The notes under the pieces are model-generated. The model did not search any database. It was not told where the DNA came from and saw nothing but the letters and a program-made list of their open reading frames with translations. The translations under genes and the position numbers were made by a program. Below are positions 53,067-60,894 of a stretch of 64,000 nt of DNA, one piece after another (position 1 is the first letter of the stretch; each line of letters opens with the position of its first letter). Source of the DNA: an uncultured Prevotella sp. (GTDB taxonomy: Bacteria; Bacteroidota; Bacteroidia; Bacteroidales; Bacteroidaceae); NCBI GenBank assembly GCA_900550035.1, contig URQS01000006.1, forward strand, positions 19,887 through 83,886, read 5' to 3'.

Positions 53067-53232
53067 TATCGAATTAGGAATTTTGAGTTTTGAATTTTGA
53101 ATTGGTTGCCTACGGCAATTTTGAGTTTTGAATTTTGAATTAGATAGCTTCGATATTATTAAATTCTGAAATTCCAAATCGCAGGCGAAGCCGAGAACAA
53201 TTCAAAATTCAAAACTCCTAATTCAACATTCA
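53067..53232. repeat. Compound heptad array with minihairpins and dispersed core
   Basis: GAGTTTT/GAATTTT heptads occur twice, either side of GCCTACGGC (53107-53115). The core GCAGGCGAAGCCGAGAAC (53181-53198) follows, then reverse-oriented ATTCAAA heptads. This is the third copy of the core in the window. Confidence 0.88.
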
Positions 53233-53250
53233 TGAAATAGTGGCGCGCCA

Positions 53251-53970
53251 CTATTTCATTATTCCATTGATGCCGAACGGACTGGCTTTGTGGTCGAGGT
53301 TCTCCTCAATGCTTCCGATGAGTCCGTCCTTTATATGTACTATCTTGTTGGTCTCGTTGGCGACACCGCTCTCGTGTGTCACGACAATGGTGGTGACTCC
53401 CTCCTCAGCGTTGAGCTGCTTTAGCAGAGCCATCACCTCAACACTCGTCTTTGAGTCCAAGGCTCCCGTTGGTTCGTCAGCCAGGATTATTTGTGGTTTG
53501 GTGATTAGTGCGCGTGCTATAGCTACACGCTGCTTCTGTCCGCCCGACATCTCGTTGGGATAGTGGTCAGCCCATTGCGTCAGTCCGAGACGGTCGAGAT
53601 ATTCCATGGCGAGACGGTGACGTGTGCGACGGCTGACACCTTGATAATATAGTGGCAGTTCGACATTCTCCACGGCTGTCTTGAACCCTATAAGATTGAA
53701 CGATTGGAAAATGAAGCCAATCATACGGTTGCGGTATTCAGCGGCACGTGTCTCCGAGAGGTCCTTGATGAGCGTGCCTGCCAGACGGTATTCTCCCGAG
53801 TCATAATTGTCGAGAATACCAAGAATGTTTAGCAATGTCGACTTGCCCGAGCCCGATGCACCCATGATGGATACGAACTCGCCATTGGCAATGTCGAGAT
53901 TTATTCCTTTCAGCACGTGCAACGGCTGTGCACCCTGATAGGTTTTGTTGATGTCTTGTAAGTGAATCAT
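53251..53970 (-). CDS. ABC transporter ATP-binding protein, MacB-ATPase-like
   Basis: I choose the ATG at 53970 (MIHLQDINKTYQGAQPLH), giving 239 residues. Walker A GASGSGKS is at 37-44, signature MSGGQKQRV near 145, and Walker B IILADEPTGALDS near 165. The extra 20 codons upstream to 54030 are unlike the family. It powers the two FtsX-type permeases encoded downstream. Gaps in this cluster are long (about 100-185 bases) and filled by repeats, so it may be read as several transcripts. Confidence 0.92.
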   Translation of the reverse strand: MIHLQDINKTYQGAQPLHVLKGINLDIANGEFVSIMGASGSGKSTLLNILGILDNYDSGEYRLAGTLIKDLSETRAAEYRNRMIGFIFQSFNLIGFKTAVENVELPLYYQGVSRRTRHRLAMEYLDRLGLTQWADHYPNEMSGGQKQRVAIARALITKPQIILADEPTGALDSKTSVEVMALLKQLNAEEGVTTIVVTHESGVANETNKIVHIKDGLIGSIEENLDHKASPFGINGIMK

Positions 53971-54040
53971 ATTGCTTGTTTGACTGCAAATGTAATAAAA
54001 AAGTTGCAAACTCTCAATAAAAGTTTGCAACTTGATATTC

Positions 54041-54985
54041 TTACGACTTCCATCGCCATGTCTTTGTCAGTTTGCGCCCGAGTTTTCCGAGCACCATTGT
54101 CACCTTGTGTGGCGACAGATCCTTGCCGCAAATGATAAGCAATACGGCGGTAAGGATAAGGACGATGCCCAGTGCGAGGCGCGACGTGAAGTGCTCGCCA
54201 AAGCACAGAACACCTATGGCTACTGCCGTCATCGGCTCCAGCGCACCCATGATGGCAGTCGGGGTAGAACCGATGTCGTGCACAGCCACCACCATCAGCA
54301 CAAGCGAGAGCACCGTTGGCAGCAGCGCAAGCTGTGTGGCGTAAAACCACTGGCGCGGAGTGTCAATTAGCTGTACTGTCTCGCCCATGGCAAAGGTGTA
54401 GCACAATATGGTACACAGACCGAACACCAATGTGTAGAACGTCAGTTTTACCGACGATATACGCAGCGACGACTTGTTGACCACGACTATATACACCGCG
54501 TATGTCAACGACGAAATCATCACGAGCGTCACACCCAGCGTGCTGAGCGATGCTCCTCCCTCTGTATGGTTGAGCAGGGCTATACCGCCGAGCGACAGCA
54601 CAATGGCAAATACCGTTGCTGCCGTCACCTTCTCCTTGAACAGGGCTGCCATGATTATAGCCACCATTACGGGATAGACAAACAGCAGCGTCGACGCGAT
54701 GCCTACATCCATGTGGTTGAAACTGATGTATAGCGATGACGACGACGAACCCATAAGTATGCCCAACGCTACGAGCGTGACAAGTTCACGGCGTGTCAGG
54801 GCAAACGACTTGCGCTGCACCAGCATCATCACAGCCAGCATGATCGCCGCCAAACCGAAACGATAGAACAGTGTGGAGTTGGCGGTGATGCCGTCGGCAT
54901 ATAGATTCATGGCACCAAGCGGATTGGTGCCATAGAATACCGCAGCGGCAACTCCGCATATAGTACCTCTTAACTTAGGATTCAT
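54041..54985 (-). CDS. EamA/DMT-superfamily permease
   Basis: The 314-residue protein has ten predicted membrane helices in two EamA repeats (about 5-140 and 150-295). It includes GSSSSSLYISFNHMDVGIASTLLFVYP near 78-104 and GSTPTAIMGALEPMTAVAIGVLCFGE near 237-262. The family exports metabolites, amino acids or drugs; the substrate cannot be inferred. It starts 9 bases after the aminopeptidase P stop, suggesting co-transcription. Confidence 0.88.
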   Translation of the reverse strand: MNPKLRGTICGVAAAVFYGTNPLGAMNLYADGITANSTLFYRFGLAAIMLAVMMLVQRKSFALTRRELVTLVALGILMGSSSSSLYISFNHMDVGIASTLLFVYPVMVAIIMAALFKEKVTAATVFAIVLSLGGIALLNHTEGGASLSTLGVTLVMISSLTYAVYIVVVNKSSLRISSVKLTFYTLVFGLCTILCYTFAMGETVQLIDTPRQWFYATQLALLPTVLSLVLMVVAVHDIGSTPTAIMGALEPMTAVAIGVLCFGEHFTSRLALGIVLILTAVLLIICGKDLSPHKVTMVLGKLGRKLTKTWRWKS

Positions 54986-54994
54986 ATATATTGC

Positions 54995-56788
54995 TTAAAT
55001 CGCCTCCGTCTTTATGCGCAGCCATTCGCGCTCGTCTTCGTTGAGCAGCGGCGACAGACGTTCGTACACCATCTGATGATAAGCATTCAGCACCGAACGC
55101 TCTTCGGCACTGAGCATGTCTACAACAATCGGAGTGGTGTCGATAGGACAGAGTGTGAGAGGCTCGAAACGCACGAAGCGGCCGAACTCTGTTGTCATGT
55201 AAGGCACTACGAGCAGCGTGTTCTCAATACGCACGCCGAAACGGTCGGCAAGATACAGACCTGGTTCGTCCGTTACGGTCATACCCTCCACCATAGGTGT
55301 GCCACGATACTCCTGACGTATCTGGTGAGGGCCTTCGTGCACACTGAGGTATGAGCCAACGCCGTGACCTGTACCATGCATATAGTTCATTCCTTCGCGC
55401 CACATAGCCGAACGTGCTATGGCGTCGAGCTGAGTGCCAGCCGCTCCACGTGGGAAACAGAGGTTCTGCAGCGACAGATGTCCCTTCAGCACGAGTGTAT
55501 ACACACGACGATGCAGGTCGCTCACGGGTCCGAGCTGTATGGTACGTGTTATGTCTGTTGTGCCGTCGGCATACTGTGCACCGCTGTCGAGCAGCAGGAA
55601 TCCTTCGGGCTTCAACGGTATGTCGCTCTCTGCAGTAGGCTCGTAGTGTACAATGGCACCATGCTTCTCATATCCTGCAATAGTGTCAAACGAGTTGTCG
55701 CGATACAGCGGTTGCTCGGCACGCAGCTGACGCAGCTTCTCGCTTACCGACAATTCGGTCTCGTTGCCCTGCGGCACGGCCTGCTCCAGCCACTTCAGGA
55801 AGCGAACCATTGCCACACCGTCGCGCACCATAGCTCTGCGATAGCCCTCACACTCAGCTTCGCTCTTCACAGCCTTCATGGCAGGGACGGGCGACGGAGC
55901 GCTCACCACACGATAATTGCCACGCACCTGCGAGAGAGTATAGTTGACTGTAGCCGGGTCGATGAGCAGCGTGTATCCGCCGTAAGCCTTCAGTCCCTCT
56001 ACTATGTCGTCGTATTCGGCAACGTCCACGTTCTGCTCCTTGAGATAAGCCACCACCTCAGGCGTCAGTTTTTCACCTTTTATATATAAGGTGGCTGAAT
56101 CCTCGGCAATGATGAGCCACGACACGAACACCGGTGTACAGTGTACGTCGGTGCAACGCAGGTTGAGTGTCCATGCAATGTCGTCGAGCTGTGTCAGCAA
56201 CATGCCCGATGCACCCTGGCGCAGCAGCTTGTGGCGTATGCGGTCGAGCTTGTCCGAGCAAGCCTCGCCGGCATATTCCATAGGCTGAATGTTCACCTTG
56301 TCCGACGGCACCGACGGACGGTCGGTCCACACACGCTCCAGAATGTCGAGATTGGTGCGCATTGTCAGTCCGCCCAGCAGCTTCAGTTCTGCCTTCATGT
56401 CCTCCACTTCCGAAAGAGCCATACACATACCGTCTACACCCACCTCAGTAGAGTCGCCGTCCTTAGTCTGCTGCGCTATCCATTCGGGAATAGTAGGAGT
56501 GTCGTCCAGACGCTCGCGCATCAGCTGAAACTCTGTGCCGGCAAGCTGCTGTTCGGCAGCTATGAAATAGCGCGAGTCGGTCCACAGCGCAGCCGAATGC
56601 AGTGTCACTACAGCCGTACCTGCCGAACCGTCAAACCCAGATATCCACTTACGTCCCTCCCAGCGCGATGGTACATACTCGCTCATGTGCGGGTCGGAAC
56701 TCGGGAATATAAATGCCGAGAGATGCTCGCGGCGCATCTCCTCGCGTAGCGCTTCCAGGCGCGACGCAATAATCTTTGTGTCTGTCAT
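54995..56788 (-). CDS. pepP: Xaa-Pro aminopeptidase (aminopeptidase P, M24B)
   Basis: I choose the ATG at 56788 (MTDTKIIASRLEALREEMRR), giving 597 residues. Two creatinase-like N-terminal domains (about 1-310) precede the M24 catalytic domain. Metal ligands are visible: the Asp pair in LLLDSGAQYADGTTDITRT near 400-418, His in HGTGHGVGSYLSVHEGPH near 478-495, and Glu in TDEPGLYL and RIENTLLV near 515-535. It removes N-terminal residues before proline. The three-domain long form resembles eukaryotic and Bacteroidetes APP. Confidence 0.95.
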   Translation of the reverse strand: MTDTKIIASRLEALREEMRREHLSAFIFPSSDPHMSEYVPSRWEGRKWISGFDGSAGTAVVTLHSAALWTDSRYFIAAEQQLAGTEFQLMRERLDDTPTIPEWIAQQTKDGDSTEVGVDGMCMALSEVEDMKAELKLLGGLTMRTNLDILERVWTDRPSVPSDKVNIQPMEYAGEACSDKLDRIRHKLLRQGASGMLLTQLDDIAWTLNLRCTDVHCTPVFVSWLIIAEDSATLYIKGEKLTPEVVAYLKEQNVDVAEYDDIVEGLKAYGGYTLLIDPATVNYTLSQVRGNYRVVSAPSPVPAMKAVKSEAECEGYRRAMVRDGVAMVRFLKWLEQAVPQGNETELSVSEKLRQLRAEQPLYRDNSFDTIAGYEKHGAIVHYEPTAESDIPLKPEGFLLLDSGAQYADGTTDITRTIQLGPVSDLHRRVYTLVLKGHLSLQNLCFPRGAAGTQLDAIARSAMWREGMNYMHGTGHGVGSYLSVHEGPHQIRQEYRGTPMVEGMTVTDEPGLYLADRFGVRIENTLLVVPYMTTEFGRFVRFEPLTLCPIDTTPIVVDMLSAEERSVLNAYHQMVYERLSPLLNEDEREWLRIKTEAI

Positions 56789-57112
56789 ATTTGATTTGTT
56801 TTTAATTATTAATTGCAACATTATTTGAAATAGGTCAATACATACGCCCTTGTCAACTCGTCAACACATCAACACATCAACTCGTCAACATTATTTTCGT
56901 GTAAAGTTAGGCAGTTTTAGGCAAACAAACAAATTTCGAGAGGCAAAAACCTATAAAAAAGAATAGACAAGCCACATCGCGAAATTTTAAGAATAAACAA
57001 CACTTAAAAGAGGGCATAATAGTTTGTTTGTTTCAAAAAAATTGTATCTTTGCACTTACAAAAAAGGAGAAATACATATTTATTTAACACAATAATAAAA
57101 ACGTAATTTATT
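56789..57112. other. Gap between pepP and mdh
   Basis: Divergent genes. It contains an 8-bp-period array at 56853-56890 (TCAACTCG, TCAACACA, TCAACACA, TCAACTCG) and the mdh promoter. The rest is AT-rich with no gene. Confidence 0.65.
57023..57052 (+). promoter_or_regulatory. mdh promoter
   Basis: TTTG (57023-57026), 18 bases, TATCTTTG (57045-57052). The leader is about 55 bases. Confidence 0.65.
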
Positions 57113-58105
57113 ATGGCATTTTTAAGTAACGAAAAACTCTTGATCGTCGGTGCCGGCGGTATGATTGGTTCTAACATGGTACAGAGCGCTCTTATGCTCG
57201 GTCTTACTCCTAACATCTGTCTTTATGATATCTATGAGCCGGGTGTACACGGTGTATTCGACGAGATGCAGCAGTGCGCATTCCCTGGTGCTAACCTCTC
57301 TTACACAGTAGATCCTAAGGAGGCTTTCACAGGCGCTAAGTATATCATCTCTTCAGGCGGTGCTCCTCGTAAGGACGGCATGACTCGTGAGGATCTTCTC
57401 AAGGGCAACTGCAAGATCGCTGCTGAGTTCGGTGACAACATCAAGAAGTACTGCCCGGACGTAGAGCACGTAGTTGTTATCTTCAACCCGGCTGACGTTA
57501 CAGCCCTCACAGCTCTTATCCACTCTGGTTTGAAGCCAAACCAGCTCACATCACTCGCTGCTCTTGACTCTACACGTCTGCAGCAGGCTCTCGCCCTCGA
57601 GTTCGGCGTACAGCAGGACAAGGTAACTGGTGCTCACACATACGGTGGCCACGGCGAGCAGATGGCTGTATTCGCTTCACAGGTTAAGGTTGACGGCAAG
57701 CCTCTCTCAGAGATGGGTCTCAGCGACGAGCGTTGGGAGGAGATCAAGCACCACACCGTACAGGGTGGCTCTAACATCATCAAGCTCCGTGGCCGCTCTT
57801 CATTCCAGAGCCCGGCTTACAACGCTGTTAAGATGATCGAGGCTGCTATGGGTGGCGAGAAGTTCACATTGCCAGCAGGTTGCTACGTTAACTGCGACAA
57901 GTGCGGCTTCAAGAACGTTATGATGGCTATGCCTTCTACTATCGACAAGACTGGCGTTCACTTCACAGAGCCTGCAGGCACTGAGGAGGAGATGGCAAGC
58001 CTCGCTAAGTCATACGAGCACCTCTGCAAGATGCGCGACGAGATCGTAGAGCTTGGCATCGTACCGGCTGTTGAGAAGTGGAACGAGCTCAACCCGAACC
58101 TCTAA
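57113..58105 (+). CDS. mdh: Malate dehydrogenase
   Basis: The 330-residue protein has an N-terminal Rossmann fold (LLIVGAGGMIGSNMVQS, about 8-24), the active-site region near residue 179 with YGGHGEQM, and LAALDSTRLQQALA near 147. This is the lactate/malate dehydrogenase family, malate type, interconverting malate and oxaloacetate. In fermentative Bacteroidales it works in the reductive branch to succinate. Codon use is strongly biased (GCT, CGT, ATC), suggesting high expression. It has its own promoter and a strong terminator. Confidence 0.95.
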   Translation: MAFLSNEKLLIVGAGGMIGSNMVQSALMLGLTPNICLYDIYEPGVHGVFDEMQQCAFPGANLSYTVDPKEAFTGAKYIISSGGAPRKDGMTREDLLKGNCKIAAEFGDNIKKYCPDVEHVVVIFNPADVTALTALIHSGLKPNQLTSLAALDSTRLQQALALEFGVQQDKVTGAHTYGGHGEQMAVFASQVKVDGKPLSEMGLSDERWEEIKHHTVQGGSNIIKLRGRSSFQSPAYNAVKMIEAAMGGEKFTLPAGCYVNCDKCGFKNVMMAMPSTIDKTGVHFTEPAGTEEEMASLAKSYEHLCKMRDEIVELGIVPAVEKWNELNPNL

Positions 58106-58145
58106 TCAAACAAGGCAGAGACAATATTATCTCTAAATAATTATA

Positions 58146-58181
58146 GGAGCCGAACCTCAGCCGGGGTTCGGCTCCTTTTTT
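58146..58181 (+). terminator. mdh terminator
   Basis: GGAGCCGAACC (58146-58156) pairs with GGTTCGGCTCC (58165-58175), followed by six T. Confidence 0.93.
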
Positions 58182-58209
58182 ATGTATAATAACTTTACTA
58201 CTTAAACAA

Positions 58210-58989
58210 ATGAAAATCCTGACTACCCTTATCGCATTGGCGCTCAGCGTGGCGTCGTTTGCATCCACACCCCACAAGTATCGCCTCGTATGGCAAGACC
58301 ACTTCAACGGCAAGACATTCGACAGCCGCTCGTGGACCAAGATTCCTCGCAGTGCCGGTGCCGACTGGAAGCGATACATGTCGCCTGCCGACTCGCTCTA
58401 TGCCGTGCGCGACGGCAAACTCATACTGCGTGGCGCTGTCAACACCAATCACGAAGCCGATACAGCACAATTTGTCACTGGCGGACTCTACACCAAACAC
58501 AAGCGCACCGTCAAGTACGGCAAGGTGGAGGTGAGAGCCAAGCTCGGCAGCGCACAGGGAGCATGGCCTGCTATATGGATGATGCCCGACGAGGACATTC
58601 AGTGGCCTCACGGAGGCGAAATAGACATCATGGAGCATCTCAATCACGACAACATTGCCTATCAGACCATACACACCAACTACACCTACAACCTCAAACT
58701 ACAGGACACACCGCCTCACGGCAAGACACACTCTATCGACCGCGACGGATACAACACATACGGCGTTGAACTCCTGCCCGACTCGATAGTGTTCTCCATC
58801 AACGGCGACCGCTACTTCGCCTACCCTCGCATACAGACCGACAAGGAAGGCCAATTCCCCTTCAATCGTCCGTTCTACCTGCTCATCGATATGCAGATAG
58901 AAGGCTCATGGGTTGGCAAAGCCGACCACAAGCAATTGCCCGTTGAAATGGAAATTGACTGGGTGAAGTTCTACGAACTGAAAGAATAA
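58210..58989 (+). CDS. Glycoside hydrolase family 16 (beta-glucanase type)
   Basis: The 259-residue protein has a signal peptide ending near SVASFAS (residue 18) and a single GH16 jellyroll. The catalytic motif EIDIME spans Glu137 to Glu142 (nucleophile Glu137, acid/base Glu142), preceded by QGAWPAIWMMP. The ExDxxE form with the extra Met marks the bulged, laminarinase/lichenase-like branch, so it probably cleaves beta-1,3 or mixed-linkage glucans. No lipobox is visible, so it is likely periplasmic or secreted. It converges on susD. Confidence 0.93.
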   Translation: MKILTTLIALALSVASFASTPHKYRLVWQDHFNGKTFDSRSWTKIPRSAGADWKRYMSPADSLYAVRDGKLILRGAVNTNHEADTAQFVTGGLYTKHKRTVKYGKVEVRAKLGSAQGAWPAIWMMPDEDIQWPHGGEIDIMEHLNHDNIAYQTIHTNYTYNLKLQDTPPHGKTHSIDRDGYNTYGVELLPDSIVFSINGDRYFAYPRIQTDKEGQFPFNRPFYLLIDMQIEGSWVGKADHKQLPVEMEIDWVKFYELKE

Positions 58990-59033
58990 AAGAATAATTG
59001 AATAAAGGAATAAAGGAATAATTGAATAAAGAA
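58987..59033. repeat. Short tandem array after the GH16 stop
   Basis: GAATAATTGAATAAAG occurs twice with GGAATAAA units between, beginning at the GH16 stop codon. Confidence 0.75.
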
Positions 59034-59040
59034 AAACAAT

Positions 59041-59088
59041 AAAAATCGGCAAGCCGCGATCTATACAAGGTCTGGCTTGCCGATTTTT
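59041..59088. terminator. Bidirectional terminator between GH16 and susD-like genes
   Basis: AAAAATCGGCAAGCC (59041-59055) pairs with GGCTTGCCGATTTTT (59074-59088), 15 bp with T tracts on both strands. Confidence 0.92.
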
Positions 59089-59117
59089 CATTCATTACTT
59101 ACTATATACTTACTAAA

Positions 59118-60872
59118 CTAACGCTTCAAGTTAGGATTGCGCTCTGCCTCTGTTGGAGGATAGATGTGGTAAACCGAGTTTTCACCCTTCCAAGCACCAG
59201 TCACCTGCATGTTCTCCGGAAGAACGAGGTCTTCCTTCAGAGTATATTCAAACGGCTCACCCTTGGCAGTCTGGCTGTGTGTAACAGTACCAGCAGGAAC
59301 GATAACATCGCTCTGAGGACCAACACGATAGTTGAATACATCCTGCAGACGCTCCATACGGAACTCGTCCTCACGGCATGTAACCATACCAAGAACGTTG
59401 CCGGCAACCTCATATCTGTGCTCGTTGTAAGCAGCCTCAGCAAGCTGATCGTTTGACATACCGTCGATAGCAGATACAGCAGCTGGGTCGCTGTATGCAC
59501 GTGAACGAATCTGCTTCAAGGCTTCCTTAGCCTCATTGATATACTTGCCTGAGCGAGCAGCCGACTCAGCAAACCAGCAGAGCACCTCTGCGTAGCGGAT
59601 GAGCTGGTGGCGCTTGCCAAGAGTCATACCAGCATAGAGAGGCTTAGTGCAGTCGAAATCAATCTTGAGCGGCGAACCCTTTTCGTCACAGTTTACAGAG
59701 AAGCCTGTGAACATCGGACGGTAGTCAGAGAATACGGCATTGGTCTTGTCCTTTCCGTCTTCGCCCTTAACCTTGTAATAAGGCTTACCATCCATAGTAG
59801 CCCACCAGTCTACGTTGTTGCCTTCACCAGTGAGGAATGTCTTAGCATAAACGGCATCCTTACGAGGTCCTTCCGGATACTTCGACCAGAAATAGCGCTC
59901 AGCGAGGAAGTCACCCCAACCGCCCCATGGCAATGAGCAAGGAACATGGCAGCATGTCAGCTGTGAGTCGTCCCAACCCCAGCTACCGGTGTTGGCATTG
60001 TAGTAGATGCCGAGGATACACTCGTTGTGGTTGTCGTTGCCATAGCTATATACGCTGTTCCAGTTAGGAAGCAGAGTCTGTACGTTGCGTGCCTTTACAG
60101 CATCAACAACTTCCTTTGCCTTGTCAGCAGCAAGTGCGTAGTATTCGCTCTTCTTGAGAGGATAGCCTGCCATTGACATGTATACCGAAGCGAGCATTGA
60201 CTTGACAGCCTGTGCCGAAACGTATACGTTAGCATCGCCAAGATGCTTAGGCGCACTCGAATATGTCTCTGGCAAGTTGCAAGCCTCAGCAGCCTGCAAG
60301 CTCTTTACGATATAGTTGTATAGTTTCTCTACAGATGCGCAAGGTATCTCGTCTGTATTGTTCTTAAGATCAACAGAGATAACTTCCTCTGGAGACAAAG
60401 GTACAGGACCCCATGTGCGAACAAGTCCGTAGTAAGCGTATGCACGCCAGAAGTAAGCCTGTCCAAGCTGCTCACCCAATTCTGCCTTGTCGGCCTTCAT
60501 AAAGTTGGCGCAATCAATAACATAGTTCGAAGCCTTGATGATATTGTAGTACCAGCTCCAAAGATCGTTAACACCCTTCAAATCTGTCGGAGCCTCAAAA
60601 GCGTCAGCCGAGAGATAAGCAGCTTTGTTTGAACCAGTTGTCGATGTCACGTCGTCACCCATACACTGAACAATCATAGTGTTAGAGTTGCACTGGAAGC
60701 CCTGAACGTTGGAATACAATGAGTTTACAGCAAGGTCGAGGTCGGCCTTTGTCTTGAACAGTGTCTCATTGGTCAACTGTCCTTTAGGATCCTCTGTAAG
60801 GAAGTCGCTACATGATGTTGTCAGCAACATTGAAGCTGCAAGGAGGCAGCCCGGTAATATATTAATTTTCAT
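59118..60872 (-). CDS. SusD/RagB-family glycan-binding lipoprotein
   Basis: I choose the ATG at 60872 (MKINILPGCLLAASMLLTTS), giving 584 residues with lipobox TTSC (Cys21). The frame extends to 60980 by overlapping susC. SusD signatures are SDFLTEDPKGQLTNETLF after the Cys, AYFWRAYAYYGLVRTWGPVPL near 168, and the C-terminal ERNPNLKR. SusD caps the SusC barrel on the cell surface and captures oligosaccharides. It begins 22 bases after the susC stop. With GH16 it suggests a beta-glucan locus. Confidence 0.95.
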   Translation of the reverse strand: MKINILPGCLLAASMLLTTSCSDFLTEDPKGQLTNETLFKTKADLDLAVNSLYSNVQGFQCNSNTMIVQCMGDDVTSTTGSNKAAYLSADAFEAPTDLKGVNDLWSWYYNIIKASNYVIDCANFMKADKAELGEQLGQAYFWRAYAYYGLVRTWGPVPLSPEEVISVDLKNNTDEIPCASVEKLYNYIVKSLQAAEACNLPETYSSAPKHLGDANVYVSAQAVKSMLASVYMSMAGYPLKKSEYYALAADKAKEVVDAVKARNVQTLLPNWNSVYSYGNDNHNECILGIYYNANTGSWGWDDSQLTCCHVPCSLPWGGWGDFLAERYFWSKYPEGPRKDAVYAKTFLTGEGNNVDWWATMDGKPYYKVKGEDGKDKTNAVFSDYRPMFTGFSVNCDEKGSPLKIDFDCTKPLYAGMTLGKRHQLIRYAEVLCWFAESAARSGKYINEAKEALKQIRSRAYSDPAAVSAIDGMSNDQLAEAAYNEHRYEVAGNVLGMVTCREDEFRMERLQDVFNYRVGPQSDVIVPAGTVTHSQTAKGEPFEYTLKEDLVLPENMQVTGAWKGENSVYHIYPPTEAERNPNLKR

Positions 60873-60894
60873 GACTAATGTTTCCTTTAATTGT

